DNA of 64,000 nt from an uncultured Arthrobacter sp. (GTDB lineage: Bacteria > Actinomycetota > Actinomycetes > Actinomycetales > Micrococcaceae): positions 62,001 to 126,000 of the forward strand of contig NZ_CANLXP010000004.1 in the NCBI RefSeq assembly GCF_947495145.1, given 5' to 3'. Under the pieces are notes generated by a model. It was given only the letters and a program-made list of their open reading frames with translations. It did not search any database and was not told where the DNA came from. Position numbers and translations under genes: made by a program. Below are positions 16,084 to 25,967 of this stretch, in pieces (positions within the stretch are counted from its first letter, which is position 1; each line of letters starts with the position of its first letter).

Positions 16084-17457
16084 CTAGGCCGGTGACTGGC
16101 CGACCGTAACGTCAAGGGTCAGGGTCTCTTCACCGCGAATCAGTTCCACCTGGGTGGACTCTCCTTCGGCGAGCGTCCGTACGGCGGCCGTGAGGGCTTG
16201 CGGGTCCTCAATCGGCAGATCGCCAACGCGCGTGATCACGTCACCTTCCTGGAATCCGGCAGTCTCGGCGGGGCTGCCTGGTTCGACAGACTGCACCTGG
16301 GCACCGACGGAGAAAGAGCTGCCGCCCTCTGCGCTGCCCGACGCCGCTGCGCCGACACTCACTCCGAGGAAGCCGTGTGTTGCTTCGCCGTTGGCGATGA
16401 TTTCCTCTGCCACGCGCTGTGCGTAATTGATCGGGATGGAGAAGCCGACGCCGATATTCCCGGCACTCTCGCCCGTTCCAGCAGAGGCGATAGCCACGTT
16501 GACGCCGATGATCCTGCCCTGGGAATCAACCAGGGCACCTCCCGAATTGCCCTGGTTGATGGCGGCATCAGTCTGGATCACATTGAGGTAGATGGAGCCC
16601 TGGCTTCCCTGCTGCGGGGCTTGGGATCCATCCGGCGGCAGGAAATTGAACCCGTCTCCCGGTTCCTGTTCCGGTGCGTCCGACTGTTCCTCGGGGACTG
16701 CGGAGGACTGCACACTGATGGTCCGGTTGAGTGTGGAGACGATCCCATCCGTGACGGTGCCGCTCAGGCCCAGCGGAGCGCCAATCGCGATGGCGACGTC
16801 CCCGACGTTCAGCTCGGATGAATCCGCGAGGGTTGCCGGCTGCAGGTCCGGGGCATCGATTTTGATAACCGCCAGGTCCGAGAGTGGATCGGTGCCGACT
16901 ATCTGCGCCTGAAAAACCCTCCCGTCATTCGTGCGCACCTCAACGGCGGGCTCGGCGACCTGGCCGCCGAGCGTGACGACGTGGGTATTGGTGAGAATGT
17001 GGCCCTCGGCATCGAGAATGATGCCCGAGCCGGAACCGCCCGAGCCGCCGCCGCTGACCGAAATTGTTACGACGCTGGGAGAGGCCTTGGCTGCGGCGCC
17101 GGTGATCTCGTTGACGCTTTCAGTGTCGTTGACGACGACGGACTGCGCCTGTGCGGGACTGTTATTCGACCCTGGATTGCCTGACTCAAGGAGTGCGTCA
17201 GCACCCACCGCCACGCCTCCACCGAGGAGACCGGCGACCAGCATTCCGCTGAGGAACGTGCCGGTTCCGACGCGCCGCCTTGGCTCACGCTGCTTTTTTG
17301 CTCCCCCACCGGGCGCCGGATAAGGTCCGTACCCGATAGGTGCTGTGTAGGGGTGGGGCTGCTGCTGCGTGGGTGCGAAGTCCGGGTTGCTGCTCGGCGG
17401 GTTCTGCGGCCGGGGAGGAAGCGGGCCGTTGTAGGAACCGGGGGTGTTCTCGGTCAT
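16084..17457 (-). CDS. HtrA/DegP-like serine protease with PDZ domain
   Basis: A 457-residue membrane-anchored S1C protease. From ATG 17457 (GAAAGGA 7-8 nt upstream) it has a 60-residue Pro/Gln-rich cytosolic tail, a transmembrane helix near residues 65-90 (FLSGMLVAGLLGGGVAVG), then the trypsin-like domain with the triad His in LTNTHVV, Asp in SDLAVIKI and Ser in QGNSGGAL. A PDZ domain (HGFLGVSVG, then GFQEGDVITRVGD) forms the C-terminus. Such proteases degrade misfolded envelope proteins and can start sigma/anti-sigma cascades. It is divergent from the TPM-pspA genes, a membrane-stress neighbourhood. An insert of about 35 residues rich in Glu, Gln and Pro sits between the Asp and Ser motifs. 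Confidence 0.93.
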   Translation of the reverse strand: MTENTPGSYNGPLPPRPQNPPSSNPDFAPTQQQPHPYTAPIGYGPYPAPGGGAKKQREPRRRVGTGTFLSGMLVAGLLGGGVAVGADALLESGNPGSNNSPAQAQSVVVNDTESVNEITGAAAKASPSVVTISVSGGGSGGSGSGIILDAEGHILTNTHVVTLGGQVAEPAVEVRTNDGRVFQAQIVGTDPLSDLAVIKIDAPDLQPATLADSSELNVGDVAIAIGAPLGLSGTVTDGIVSTLNRTISVQSSAVPEEQSDAPEQEPGDGFNFLPPDGSQAPQQGSQGSIYLNVIQTDAAINQGNSGGALVDSQGRIIGVNVAIASAGTGESAGNIGVGFSIPINYAQRVAEEIIANGEATHGFLGVSVGAAASGSAEGGSSFSVGAQVQSVEPGSPAETAGFQEGDVITRVGDLPIEDPQALTAAVRTLAEGESTQVELIRGEETLTLDVTVGQSPA

Positions 17458-17764
17458 CGGGTGTCCTTTCACTGGTGCTTCCTGAACTATGCCAAAGCAA
17501 ACTGTGCCTGCCACTGACGTTGCCTGTGCAGCCGCTGTGAGCCAGCCGAAAGAAGGGCCCTTCCCAGTATCCCGCACGGATCAGTGCCAAATTGATTGAG
17601 GAGGCGGGAATGCCGGGGTTTCGCTCGGGGCATACTCCTCTCGGTGGACTGCCCCCGGAGCGCGCCATAGAATCGCAATCAGGCAGACGCCGGGGGTTTG
17701 TGCCGTACCAACGGCGGTCCGCCTGTTCCCGGAGCGCCCGGCGGACACGTCTGAAGGGTTGTGA
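17458..17764. promoter_or_regulatory. Divergent intergenic region between htrA and the TPM gene
   Basis: 307 nt without a gene. On the plus strand TGGACT (17645-17650) and TAGAAT (17668-17673) are 17 nt apart and make a plausible promoter for the TPM-pspA unit, about 90 nt before its start. The htrA side has only its ribosome binding site that I can name. Confidence 0.45.
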
Positions 17765-19873
17765 ATGAAGTCGAGCATCGCACGCATCTGCTCCGCCGCG
17801 GGTGTTGGAACATTCGCCCTGTTGAGCCCGCTGGTGGCCGCGCCCGCCTACGCCGTGGATCCGGTCGACTTCAGCTCCCAAACAGTGGTGGATCAGGCTG
17901 ATGTCCTTTCCGATGCTGAACAACAGCAAGTGGAACAGTCAATCGAGCAGTTGCAAAGCGAACATGGGTACACCCTGCATGTCGCCTACGTCGATTCGTT
18001 CAGCAATCCGTCGGATCCGCGCGAATGGGCTGCCGCCACCGCCGAAGTCAGCTCCTTCCAGGCCGATGACGCGATTTTCGTAGTGGGCATTGATGACAGT
18101 ACCGGCGGTCTCCTCGCAGACAGTTCGAGTGTTGTGGATGACCAGTCCAACGGGATCTACCAGAGTTTCGCGGTACCGGAATTGCGGGACGATGACTGGA
18201 CGGGTGCCGCGGTCGCCGCTGTCACCGGCGTTGACCAGGTCCTCGATGGCGGGACGGTCAGCCCCGCTGGAACATCCGATGACGGCGGCGGAGGTTCCTT
18301 CCTCTTCATCGGTGGACTTCTGGTTCTCGCCGGCGTGGGCGGATACTTCTACCTGCGTTCGAAGCGCCCGAAGCAGGGCGCCCGGGAACAGAACCAGCAC
18401 CCGTCGGAGATTGAGTTCGGACCCGGCCGGGGCGCCGATGGACAGGTGCTCGATCCGTTGGCTTCACAGAGTGTGGAGGACCTGCGGCTCCGTGCGGGAA
18501 GCCTGCTGATAGCCGCCGATGATGCAATCAAGTCGAGCGAACAGGAAGTCGGTTTCGCGCAGGCCCAGTACGGAGACGAAGCCGTCAAGCCGTTCGCCGC
18601 CGATATCGCTGCGGCGAAGGCCCACATGAGCGAGTCATTCAAGCTTCAGCAGCAACTTGACGACCATATTCCGGACACCGAGGAAGACCAGCGGAAATGG
18701 CTCGGTGACATCATTCGCCGGTGCGAATCGGTCGATGCCAGCCTGCAGGAACACAAGGCCGACTTCGACGCACTACGAAAGCTTGAGCGCAATGCTCCGC
18801 AGGCTCTCGCAGACGCACAGGCAGCAGCCGGCGACGTCGGGACCCGCTTGACCGCGGCTGAACAGACGCTGCGCCAGCTGCAGGGTCGATACGCCGCCTC
18901 AGCTACCTCGCAGATCGAAGACAATGTGGATCAGGCTCGTGAACGTCTTCAGTTCGTCGACAATGCCGCTTCTACAGCCCAGAGCCACCTTTCAGGGGGC
19001 AACACCGGTGCCGCCGTCGTCGCCGTCCGTGCCGCAGAAGAAGGCGTGCACCAAACCAAGGTCCTGCTCGAAGCGATCGACCGACGCGCCTCCGAACTGT
19101 CCACCGCCGAGCGCGAAATGGAACGGGCCGTCTCTGACACTGCCCAGGACCTGGCGCAGGCGAAGGCAATGGTTGCCGCAGGATCTCACCCTGAACTCGC
19201 CGGGCCAGTAGCAGGAGCTGCCACGGCGCTGGACTCGGTCAAACGCGAAATCGCCTCGGGCAAGTTCGATCCGGTGTCGCTTCTGGAACGAGTCGAGAAA
19301 GCACACACCCAGTTGGACTCGACGATCGGCGGCGTGCGTGATCAGGCGGAGCAGATTCGCCGGGCACGCGAAAGTCTGCAGCACACCATCATGGCCGCCC
19401 AATCGCGGATCTCCGGCACTGCGGACTATATCCGTGCCCGCCGCGGCGGTGTGGGCAGCGAAGCCCGCACGCGTTTGGCTGAAGCGGAACGCAACCTGGA
19501 CTACGCGATGCGCATTCAGACTGAAGACCCGGTCACTGCGCTCTCCCATGCTCAGCAGGCCGTAGCCCTTGCGGAACAGGCCGGCCAGATCGCCCAGAGC
19601 GATGTGGACGGGTTCGGCGGCCGGATGGGCGGCTTCGGCGGCGGCGGTATGTTCGGCGGTCGCGGAGACGGCATGGGCGGCGCGCTGCTCGGCGGCATCC
19701 TCATCGGTTCCATTCTTAACGGCGGCGGTCACGGCGGCGGATTCTTCGGCGGGGGCGGTGGCGGCTTCAGCGGGGGCGACGGCGGCGGCGTGTTCGGCGG
19801 AGGCGGGTTTGGCGGGTTTGACGCCGGTGGCGGCGGATTCGGTGACTTCGGGGGCGGCTTCGGAGATTTTTAG
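17765..19873 (+). CDS. TPM-domain membrane protein with coiled-coil and Gly-rich tail
   Basis: A 702-residue protein. A signal peptide ending near APAYA (about residue 29) leads to an external TPM domain (VVDQADVLSDAEQQQVEQSI, then ADDAIFVVGID), followed by a transmembrane segment FLFIGGLLVLAGVGGYFYL near residue 180 and a basic stop-transfer RSKRPK. The remaining 480 residues are cytosolic: long Ala/Glu/Gln-rich helices, probably coiled coil, then a 90-residue tail of Gly/Phe/Asp repeats (GFGGGG type). TPM and PspA genes are recurrent neighbours in membrane-stress systems. pspA follows after 52 nt. Start ATG 17765 has GAAGG upstream. Confidence 0.85.
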   Translation: MKSSIARICSAAGVGTFALLSPLVAAPAYAVDPVDFSSQTVVDQADVLSDAEQQQVEQSIEQLQSEHGYTLHVAYVDSFSNPSDPREWAAATAEVSSFQADDAIFVVGIDDSTGGLLADSSSVVDDQSNGIYQSFAVPELRDDDWTGAAVAAVTGVDQVLDGGTVSPAGTSDDGGGGSFLFIGGLLVLAGVGGYFYLRSKRPKQGAREQNQHPSEIEFGPGRGADGQVLDPLASQSVEDLRLRAGSLLIAADDAIKSSEQEVGFAQAQYGDEAVKPFAADIAAAKAHMSESFKLQQQLDDHIPDTEEDQRKWLGDIIRRCESVDASLQEHKADFDALRKLERNAPQALADAQAAAGDVGTRLTAAEQTLRQLQGRYAASATSQIEDNVDQARERLQFVDNAASTAQSHLSGGNTGAAVVAVRAAEEGVHQTKVLLEAIDRRASELSTAEREMERAVSDTAQDLAQAKAMVAAGSHPELAGPVAGAATALDSVKREIASGKFDPVSLLERVEKAHTQLDSTIGGVRDQAEQIRRARESLQHTIMAAQSRISGTADYIRARRGGVGSEARTRLAEAERNLDYAMRIQTEDPVTALSHAQQAVALAEQAGQIAQSDVDGFGGRMGGFGGGGMFGGRGDGMGGALLGGILIGSILNGGGHGGGFFGGGGGGFSGGDGGGVFGGGGFGGFDAGGGGFGDFGGGFGDF

Positions 19874-19925
19874 ATGAGCGACCTCAACAGGCAGTGAACT
19901 ACGTAGGCAGATCGAAAGGTATCCC

Positions 19926-20693
19926 ATGGTAAAGCAATCAATATTCGGACGTATCGCAACACTGGCGAAAGCCAACATCAACGCGATGCTGGATCAGGCG
20001 GAAGACCCACAGAAGATGCTCGACCAGATGGTCCGCGACTACTCGAACAGTATCGCCGAGGCGGAGAGCGCAGTGGCGCAGACCATCGGAAACCTGCGCA
20101 TGCTTCAGGAGGACTACAACGAGGACCGCGAGAACGCCCGCACCTGGGGAAACAAGGCGCTCGCGGCATCGAAGAAGGCCGACGAATACCGTGCGTCCGG
20201 GGACACAGCGGACGCCGAGAAGTTCGACAATCTGGCCAAGGTAGCGATCCAGCGGCAGATCACGGCAGAGAACGAGGCCAAGGGCGCAGAGCCCACCATC
20301 TCGTCCCAGACCGAGATCGTCGACAAGCTCAAGACCGGGCTCAACCAGATGAAGGGCAAGCTCAACGAGCTCACCAGCAAGCGCGATGAGCTTATTGCCC
20401 GCTCTCGCACGGCAGCGGCACAGGCGCAGGTGCACGATGCGATGAAGAGCATCGACTTCATGGATCCCACGAGCGAGGTAGGCCGCTTCGAGGAGAAGAT
20501 CCGCCGCGAAGAAGCACGTGTCCTCGGTCAGGCCGAACTTGCCAATTCAAGCCTGGATGCGCAGTTCGAGAGCCTCGAGGACCTGGGCGAACAGAGCGAG
20601 ATAGAAGCACGTCTCGCTGCTCTCAAGTCCGGCAGCTCCGATGCAGACGCTCCTTCAGCCATTGAGCAGGGCGAGGAAAGCCCGAAGTACTAG
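19926..20693 (+). CDS. pspA: PspA/IM30 (Vipp1) family membrane-stress protein
   Basis: A 255-residue coiled-coil protein of the ESCRT-III-related PspA/Vipp1 family. The N-terminal amphipathic helix and first hairpin are clear: IFGRIATLAKANINAMLDQAEDPQKMLDQMVRDY, in parts of which the AEDPxKMLDQ stretch is the family hallmark, followed by long heptad-like helices to about residue 215 and a short acidic tail. It starts at ATG 19926 after GAAAGG. It lies downstream of the TPM-domain gene and probably protects or remodels the membrane together with it. A strong hairpin at 20710-20741 ends the unit. Confidence 0.93.
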   Translation: MVKQSIFGRIATLAKANINAMLDQAEDPQKMLDQMVRDYSNSIAEAESAVAQTIGNLRMLQEDYNEDRENARTWGNKALAASKKADEYRASGDTADAEKFDNLAKVAIQRQITAENEAKGAEPTISSQTEIVDKLKTGLNQMKGKLNELTSKRDELIARSRTAAAQAQVHDAMKSIDFMDPTSEVGRFEEKIRREEARVLGQAELANSSLDAQFESLEDLGEQSEIEARLAALKSGSSDADAPSAIEQGEESPKY

Positions 20694-20709
20694 CCAAAAG
20701 CTTTCCTGC

Positions 20710-20741
20710 ACGACGGCGGTTCCTCACGGGACCGCCGTCGT
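20710..20741 (+). terminator. Terminator hairpin after pspA
   Basis: A perfect 11-bp stem, ACGACGGCGGT (20710-20720) and ACCGCCGTCGT (20731-20741), around a 10-nt loop, 17 nt after the pspA stop; only a weak T run follows. Confidence 0.7.
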
Positions 20742-20755
20742 ATCTGCTTACGGAC

Positions 20756-20785
20756 CCGCTGGCCGTTGGATCCGCTGGCCGTTGG
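20756..20785. repeat. 16-bp-period tandem duplication before the photolyase gene
   Basis: CCGCTGGCCGTTGG occurs at 20756-20769 and 20772-20785 with AT between. It lies between the pspA terminator and the photolyase promoter. Confidence 0.85.
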
Positions 20786-20792
20786 CCGCCGG

Positions 20793-20798
20793 TACATT
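20793..20798 (+). promoter_or_regulatory. Candidate leaderless -10 of the photolyase gene
   Basis: TACATT ends 7 nt before ATG 20806. Supports this start over a much longer upstream frame that overlaps pspA. Confidence 0.5.
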
Positions 20799-20805
20799 GG
20801 GAGCT

Positions 20806-22197
20806 ATGGCCCTGACAGTAGTATGGCTTCGCGACGACCTTCGCATCGCCGACAATCCTGCGCTGCACACTGCGGCTGAGCGTGGTGACGTCGTCGTCTG
20901 TTATCTGCTGGACGAGGTGAGCGCGGGCATACGGCCGCTCGGCGGTGCCAGCCGATGGTGGCTCCACCACTCGCTGTCCTCGCTGGCTGGTGCACTGGAG
21001 GAGCGTGGGATTCCGCTGGTACTCCGATCGGGCCAGGCAGAGGAAGAGATCCCGCGTCTCCTCACAGAGTGTGGGGCGGATGCTGTCTTCTGGAACCGCC
21101 GATACGCGTTCACGGAGCGAAATATCGATGCATTGCTTACCGCGTCCCTGACCGACGACGGATACCAGGTACAGGACTTCCAGGCGAACCTGATGTTCGA
21201 ACCCTGGCAGGTAGCCACGGGCAGCGGTTCCCCCTACAAGGTCTTCACTCCCTTTTGGCGTGCCTGCCGTAACCGACAGGCACCGCGGGCACCGCTTGAT
21301 GCGCCTCCTGAGTTAAGAGGCCCGAGGATACCCTCGGAAGACCTCGACGCGTGGCAGCTGCTTCCCAGCTCGCCCGACTGGGCCGGTGGCCTGAGGGAAA
21401 CGTGGACCCCGGGAGAGCCAACGGCCCAGGTGCTCCTCGAACACTTTTTGACCGATACCGTTGACGGATATGCGCAGGCACGCCAGCTGCCGAACGTTGA
21501 GGGGACAAGCCGACTTTCGCCCCATTTGCGGTTCGGTGAGATAAGTCCGTTCCAGGTGTGGCATTCGGCGCAGAGCGGTTCTACCTCCGCAACTGCGGAT
21601 GATCTGACGGTCTTCACGCAGGAGATCGGCTGGCGGGAGTTCTGCTGGCAGCTGCTCTACCACCAACCGCAGCTCGCTACTGAGAACTACCGATCGGAGT
21701 TCAACGCTTTCCCCTGGCAGCAGCCGGAAGCGGAAGATCTGGACGCTTGGCGTCATGGGCACACGGGGTTCCCCTTGATCGATGCCGGCATGCGCCAACT
21801 CTGGCACACCGGCTGGATGCACAATCGGGTGCGTATGACCGTGGGTTCATTCCTCGTCAAAAACATGATGGTGGACTGGCGGGTGGGTGAGCAGTGGTTC
21901 TGGGACACGCTGGTGGACGCTGATCCCGCGAACAACGCAGCGAACTGGCAGTGGGTAGCCGGCTCGGGAGCCGATGCAGCTCCCTACTTCCGCATCTTCA
22001 ACCCGGTAACACAGAGCAGGAAATTCGATCCCGACGGCGGTTACCTCCGCCGTTGGGTTCCAGAGTTGCGTTCGGTGAGTAATGTGCATGAGCCGTGGAA
22101 GGATGATTCGCCCGGCGGCTATGCCGCGCCGCTTCTGGATTTGTTGGCTTCACGGGATCAGGCACTCAGCGCGTACCAGGATCTTCGCCGGGGCTAG
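20806..22197 (+). CDS. phr: Deoxyribodipyrimidine photolyase (cryptochrome/photolyase family)
   Basis: A 463-residue light-driven DNA repair enzyme. The N-terminal antenna domain starts MALTVVWLRDDLRIADNPAL; the C-terminal FAD domain contains REFCWQLLYH, a W-x-x-G-x-T-G-x-P-type stretch (RHGHTGFPLIDAGMRQL), TGWMHNRVRM and the strongly conserved DADPANNAANWQWVAG and PYFRIFNPVTQ. These match CPD photolyases of class I. The start ATG 20806 is preceded by TACATT at 7 nt. The last 32 nt are overlapped on the other strand by the end of the DUF6328 gene. The antenna pigment cannot be told from sequence. Confidence 0.94.
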   Translation: MALTVVWLRDDLRIADNPALHTAAERGDVVVCYLLDEVSAGIRPLGGASRWWLHHSLSSLAGALEERGIPLVLRSGQAEEEIPRLLTECGADAVFWNRRYAFTERNIDALLTASLTDDGYQVQDFQANLMFEPWQVATGSGSPYKVFTPFWRACRNRQAPRAPLDAPPELRGPRIPSEDLDAWQLLPSSPDWAGGLRETWTPGEPTAQVLLEHFLTDTVDGYAQARQLPNVEGTSRLSPHLRFGEISPFQVWHSAQSGSTSATADDLTVFTQEIGWREFCWQLLYHQPQLATENYRSEFNAFPWQQPEAEDLDAWRHGHTGFPLIDAGMRQLWHTGWMHNRVRMTVGSFLVKNMMVDWRVGEQWFWDTLVDADPANNAANWQWVAGSGADAAPYFRIFNPVTQSRKFDPDGGYLRRWVPELRSVSNVHEPWKDDSPGGYAAPLLDLLASRDQALSAYQDLRRG

Positions 22198-22690
22198 CTG
22201 CCTTTATCGACCGCCGCTTGAGCAGTTGGGGCACGGCTACCCACAGCGCGAAGATGAGCACGGCAAGACTGATCGCGGTGATGCTACCCGCTGTCCGGTT
22301 CAGCACGATGTCAAAGATCAACCCCGTTGTCCCAATCAGGACCACGGCCACGAGCATCATCGTTGCCCGGAGAATGCGGTGCGCGTGGCGAACCAGCGCC
22401 TCCTTGATCCGCAACCGGAAGAACGTTCGGTGCATGATGACTGTACCGAGCAGCAGTGCCGTGATGAGTGCGGATAGCACCACAAGCACGAGGTACACAG
22501 CGATCTGGAACGAATCAAGCTCGGTAAAGCGGGACTGGAAAGGCAGCGTGAGAAGGAAGCCGGTGAGAATCTGGATACCGGTCTGGAGTACGCGAAGCTC
22601 CTGAAGTATTTCCAGCCAGTTCCGGTCGACCCGCTGGAGCGCGGTTTCCCCGCGTTCCTTGTCCTCACCAACCGCGCCCTGTTCGATCAT
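22166..22690 (-). CDS. DUF6328 family membrane protein
   Basis: A 174-residue protein with four predicted membrane segments: LQTGIQILTGFLLTLPF, VYLVLVVLSALITALLLG, ATMMLVAVVLIGTTGLIF and ISLAVLIFALWVAVP. The first 30 residues are charged and cytosolic. The start is chosen at ATG 22690, two codons after a possible ATG at 22696: TACACT (22697-22702) directly abuts the 22696 ATG but is 6 nt from the 22690 one, the spacing seen at other genes here. The 3' end overlaps the photolyase gene by 32 nt tail to tail. Function of the family is unknown; a transporter label is sometimes given without proof. Confidence 0.75.
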   Translation of the reverse strand: MIEQGAVGEDKERGETALQRVDRNWLEILQELRVLQTGIQILTGFLLTLPFQSRFTELDSFQIAVYLVLVVLSALITALLLGTVIMHRTFFRLRIKEALVRHAHRILRATMMLVAVVLIGTTGLIFDIVLNRTAGSITAISLAVLIFALWVAVPQLLKRRSIKAASPGEDPGTR

Positions 22691-22696
22691 GGACAT

Positions 22697-22702
22697 AGTG
22701 TA
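22697..22702 (-). promoter_or_regulatory. Candidate leaderless -10 of the DUF6328 gene
   Basis: TACACT on the minus strand, 6 nt before ATG 22690; decides between two ATGs. Confidence 0.5.
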
Positions 22703-22756
22703 GGTGAGCTGTGGTCGCGGTGCGGGAACGGTCGCGGGATCTCAATCCCATAAATG

Positions 22757-22793
22757 ACGGAAGTCCTGAAAGCTTGGCTTCCAGGACTTCCGT
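22757..22793. terminator. Strong hairpin downstream of the initiator tRNA gene
   Basis: A perfect 12-bp stem, ACGGAAGTCCTG (22757-22768) and CAGGACTTCCGT (22782-22793). It ends the tRNA transcript on the minus strand; the plus-strand side is followed by CTCTTTG, so it may also act in the other direction. Confidence 0.8.
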
Positions 22794-22800
22794 CTCTTTG

Positions 22801-22874
22801 TTGCGGGGGCAAGATTTGAACTTGCGACCTCTGGGTTATGAGCCCAGCGAGCTACCGAACTGCTCCACCCCGCG
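22801..22874 (-). tRNA. Initiator tRNA-fMet (anticodon CAU)
   Basis: The minus strand folds as a full cloverleaf of 74 nt without an encoded CCA. The acceptor stem is CGCGGGG with CCCCGCA, so the first pair is a C-A mismatch, the mark of initiator tRNA. The anticodon stem has three G-C pairs (GGGCTCATAACCC), with CAU at 22838-22840, also an initiator feature. It lies 57 nt downstream of the UPF0182 gene on the same strand and is followed by a strong terminator. Confidence 0.97.
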
Positions 22875-22931
22875 GCGTGATTACTACTCTACCCGCCGCG
22901 GGGACAGATCCCAAATCGGGATCCAGATCTC

Positions 22932-25900
22932 TTATTCGGGGGCCCCTCCAGCCGCTTCCGAGAGGCGTGTTTCGGCGTCCAGCGCCCGCTGCAGTGCCTG
23001 GTCGAGCCGCTCCTGCGCCTCGCCGTACGCTGCGAAGTCGCCATCAGCCAGTGCGGCCTGTCCCTCCTGAATCGCTGCGTTCGCGTCCTCAAGCGCTGCA
23101 CGAAGATCCGCTGCGGGGTCCCCCGTTCCCGGATCCGCGGGAGTGGTCGGTTCCTCTGCGGGTTCCTCGGTTGGCTCCGCCGTCGGCTCTTCCCCTGCCG
23201 GCGGCGCGGCCGGGTCGTCAGGGGTCTCCCCGACGTTCTCGCTGTCGCCGGTAACAGCGCCGGAGTCTCCCTGGAACACCTGGTCCAGGGCTTCGTCCAG
23301 TGTCGGTGCAAAGCCGACCTGCTCGCCGAAGCTCACCAGTACGCGACGCAGCACCGGGAAGGATGAGTCACCGGACGACTGGACATACACCGGCTGAACG
23401 TAGGCGATACCGCCGCCGATCGGCAGAGTGAGCAAGTTGCCGCTGATGACTTCTGATGCGCCCTGGCGCAGGAGGTTCAGCTGTTGCGAAACCTCCGTGT
23501 CGGAGTTGAAGAGGTTCGCTGCCTGGCCCGGGCCAACTGCTGAGTCCTGTCCGGAGGAGTCGAGCAGGCGGAGGGTGCCGTAGGTTTCCGCCTTGACTCC
23601 ATTCTCGCCGGTTCCCGCATCACCGTCTGCGGCAAGGAATCCGTACAGGATGTTGCGCGGTTCCTGGCCCTCCGGAACGAATGGAATGAACGGCGTCGTC
23701 AGTGAGAAGCTTGCGGACTCCTGTTCGGGCATCTGCAGCGACAGGTAGAACGGCGGCTGCTTGACCTCCTGCTCACCGTCCTCCAGCGTCGGGTCGATCG
23801 GCACGGTCCACGCTTCGTTGTTGCTGTAGAAAGGCAGCGTTTCCGTTACGTGGTATCGAGCGAGCAGCTCCCGCTGAACCTTGAAGAGGTCCTCCGGGTA
23901 CCGCACATGCGCCATGAGATCGGCCGACATCTCGCTGAAAGGCTGCAGGGAGGTCGGGTAGATCTGCTGCCAGGCCTGCAGAATCGGGTCCTGATCGTCC
24001 CAGGCGTACAGGTCAACCGAGCCGTCGTAAGCGTCAACCGTTGCCTTGACTGCATTGCGGATGTAGTTGACCTGTTCGGCCGGCAGTGCAGTCGCCACAC
24101 CCTCAGCGGTCAGCGAATCAACCGTCGCTGACTGAAGCTCCTGCTGCGTTGAGTACGGGTACTCGGAGCTGGTGGTATAGCCCTCGATGATCCACTTGAC
24201 GCGCCCGTCGACGATCGCCGGGTAGGTATTGCTGTCGAGGGTGAGGTAGGGAGCGACCTTCTCGACGCGCTCGACAGGATCGCGGTCATACAGGATCTGG
24301 GAGGCAGAGTTCACCTGGTCTGACAGCAACAGGTCGGTGGACTGGAACTTCAGCGCATACACCAGCCGGTTGAAGAAGCTGCCAATTCCCGGGCCCCCGT
24401 CGCCCTGGAAGGTACTGCGGGCTTCCTGGTCCGACTCTTCGGTCTCCGGCCGGTCAATCTCTACCGGTGTTTCCCCCTCCGGGGCACCGACGATCGAGTA
24501 CTCGGGTGACTCCTCACCGAAATAGATCCTCGGTTCATAGGTGCTTTCGTCACCGAGCAGTCCGGTGGACGGGATTCCCGACTGGATGAACTCAGGACGA
24601 CCATCCGGCTCCACGGTCGATCCGGCGGCAGCCACTACTCCGTAACCGTGGGTGTAGTACACGTGCTCGTTAATCCAGCCGTCGGGTACACCGGCGGTGT
24701 TCAGCTCGCGCACCGCGATAACGGTGTCCTCCACTTCACCGTCAATCTCATAGCGGTCAACGTTGAGGATTTCGGGAAATTGGTAGTACTGGCGGAACTG
24801 CTGAAGCTGGCTGAACGCATCGCTTACCAGGTTGGGATCAAGGAGACGGATATTGGCCGTGGTTTCGCCGTCCTCATCCAGGGCGCCCTCTTCGGGGACG
24901 TCCGTAGCTGCGTAGTTGTCGACCTGAACCTGGTCAAGACCGTAAGCGGCCCGCGTCATCGCGATGTTGCGGTCGATGAACTGCTCCTCGCGATTGAACT
25001 CATTGGGCACAACCTGGAAGCGCTGAATCACCCATGGGTAGACGCCGCCCGCGAGGATGGCCGTGATGACCAGCATCGCCGTTCCGATGACGGGTAGGCG
25101 CCACCTGCCGATCACAGCAGAGACGATGAAAAGTACCGCCACAATGATCGCGGCGGCGGCGAGGATTGCCTTGGTGGGGATGACGGCATTCACATCCGTG
25201 TAGAGGGCTCCTGCCCATTTGCCGTCGCTGCCGGTGACGGTGGCGTACCGGTCCAACCAGTAATTGACGCCCTGCAGGATCAGGAAGAGGGCAGCCAGGA
25301 CCGCGATGTGGGTCCGCGCAGCCCTGCTGGTGAACAGCCCTTTTTCCTCCAGGCGGATGCCGCCGTACAGGTAGTGCGTGAGCACGCCGGCAATGCCGCT
25401 GATGACGACGACGCTCACCAGGAAGCCGAGCAGGAAGCTCAGGAACGGGAGCGTGAAGACGTAGAACGCGATATCGAGCCCGAACTCCGGATCGGTTTCG
25501 CCGAAAGGCACTGAATTGAAGAACAGAAGCATCCGTTCCCACTGGGATGACGCCGCCGTACCTGCGAACGCTCCGAGCACGATCGGGATGCCAAGCATAA
25601 GCAGCCGGCGTATCGGTTCAAGCTGTGCCTGGTAACGGTTCAGATTGTCCTGAATGTTGCTGTCCGGTGCATAGATGGGCCGTGAGCGGTAGGCGATCCG
25701 GAGGCTGAAGTAGACGCTGGCACCCATGATGAGGAAGGCCGCCACGAACAATCCGATGCGGGAGAGGTTCTCGGTGACGAACACCTCAAGGAATCCGAGC
25801 TGGTTATACCAGAGCACATCGGCATAGACCTGCGAGAAGTAGACGAAGCCAACGACGATCAGACCGAGAACGATCAGGGTCGGCACCAGCGGCCCGCGCC

Positions 25901-25967
25901 GCCGGGTTGGGGAAGAAGACGGTTGGCTCGGTCGACTGCTGAACGGCCGGTCAGGTCCGGATGTCAC
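22932..25967 (-). CDS. UPF0182 family large membrane protein
   Basis: A 1011-residue protein of the UPF0182/COG1615 family, found throughout actinobacteria. After a Ser/Pro/Arg-rich cytosolic start it has seven predicted membrane helices in the first 330 residues (for example [16 protein letters not shown] and [16 protein letters not shown]), then a large external domain of about 550 residues and an acidic, Pro/Glu/Thr-rich tail with a final coiled-coil-like helix. The start is GTG 25967, with GATGAGG about 6 nt upstream; the frame stays open further but without a site. Function unknown. The neighbour ylbL-type gene upstream is conserved in the same place in M. tuberculosis (Rv3193c/Rv3194c). 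Confidence 0.9.
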   Translation of the reverse strand: MTSGPDRPFSSRPSQPSSSPTRRRGPLVPTLIVLGLIVVGFVYFSQVYADVLWYNQLGFLEVFVTENLSRIGLFVAAFLIMGASVYFSLRIAYRSRPIYAPDSNIQDNLNRYQAQLEPIRRLLMLGIPIVLGAFAGTAASSQWERMLLFFNSVPFGETDPEFGLDIAFYVFTLPFLSFLLGFLVSVVVISGIAGVLTHYLYGGIRLEEKGLFTSRAARTHIAVLAALFLILQGVNYWLDRYATVTGSDGKWAGALYTDVNAVIPTKAILAAAAIIVAVLFIVSAVIGRWRLPVIGTAMLVITAILAGGVYPWVIQRFQVVPNEFNREEQFIDRNIAMTRAAYGLDQVQVDNYAATDVPEEGALDEDGETTANIRLLDPNLVSDAFSQLQQFRQYYQFPEILNVDRYEIDGEVEDTVIAVRELNTAGVPDGWINEHVYYTHGYGVVAAAGSTVEPDGRPEFIQSGIPSTGLLGDESTYEPRIYFGEESPEYSIVGAPEGETPVEIDRPETEESDQEARSTFQGDGGPGIGSFFNRLVYALKFQSTDLLLSDQVNSASQILYDRDPVERVEKVAPYLTLDSNTYPAIVDGRVKWIIEGYTTSSEYPYSTQQELQSATVDSLTAEGVATALPAEQVNYIRNAVKATVDAYDGSVDLYAWDDQDPILQAWQQIYPTSLQPFSEMSADLMAHVRYPEDLFKVQRELLARYHVTETLPFYSNNEAWTVPIDPTLEDGEQEVKQPPFYLSLQMPEQESASFSLTTPFIPFVPEGQEPRNILYGFLAADGDAGTGENGVKAETYGTLRLLDSSGQDSAVGPGQAANLFNSDTEVSQQLNLLRQGASEVISGNLLTLPIGGGIAYVQPVYVQSSGDSSFPVLRRVLVSFGEQVGFAPTLDEALDQVFQGDSGAVTGDSENVGETPDDPAAPPAGEEPTAEPTEEPAEEPTTPADPGTGDPAADLRAALEDANAAIQEGQAALADGDFAAYGEAQERLDQALQRALDAETRLSEAAGGAPE

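Noticed and set aside
18992-19981. Reverse open frame of 329 codons across the TPM gene
   Set aside because: Mirror of the Gly-rich and Ala-rich repeats; no start signal and no similarity.
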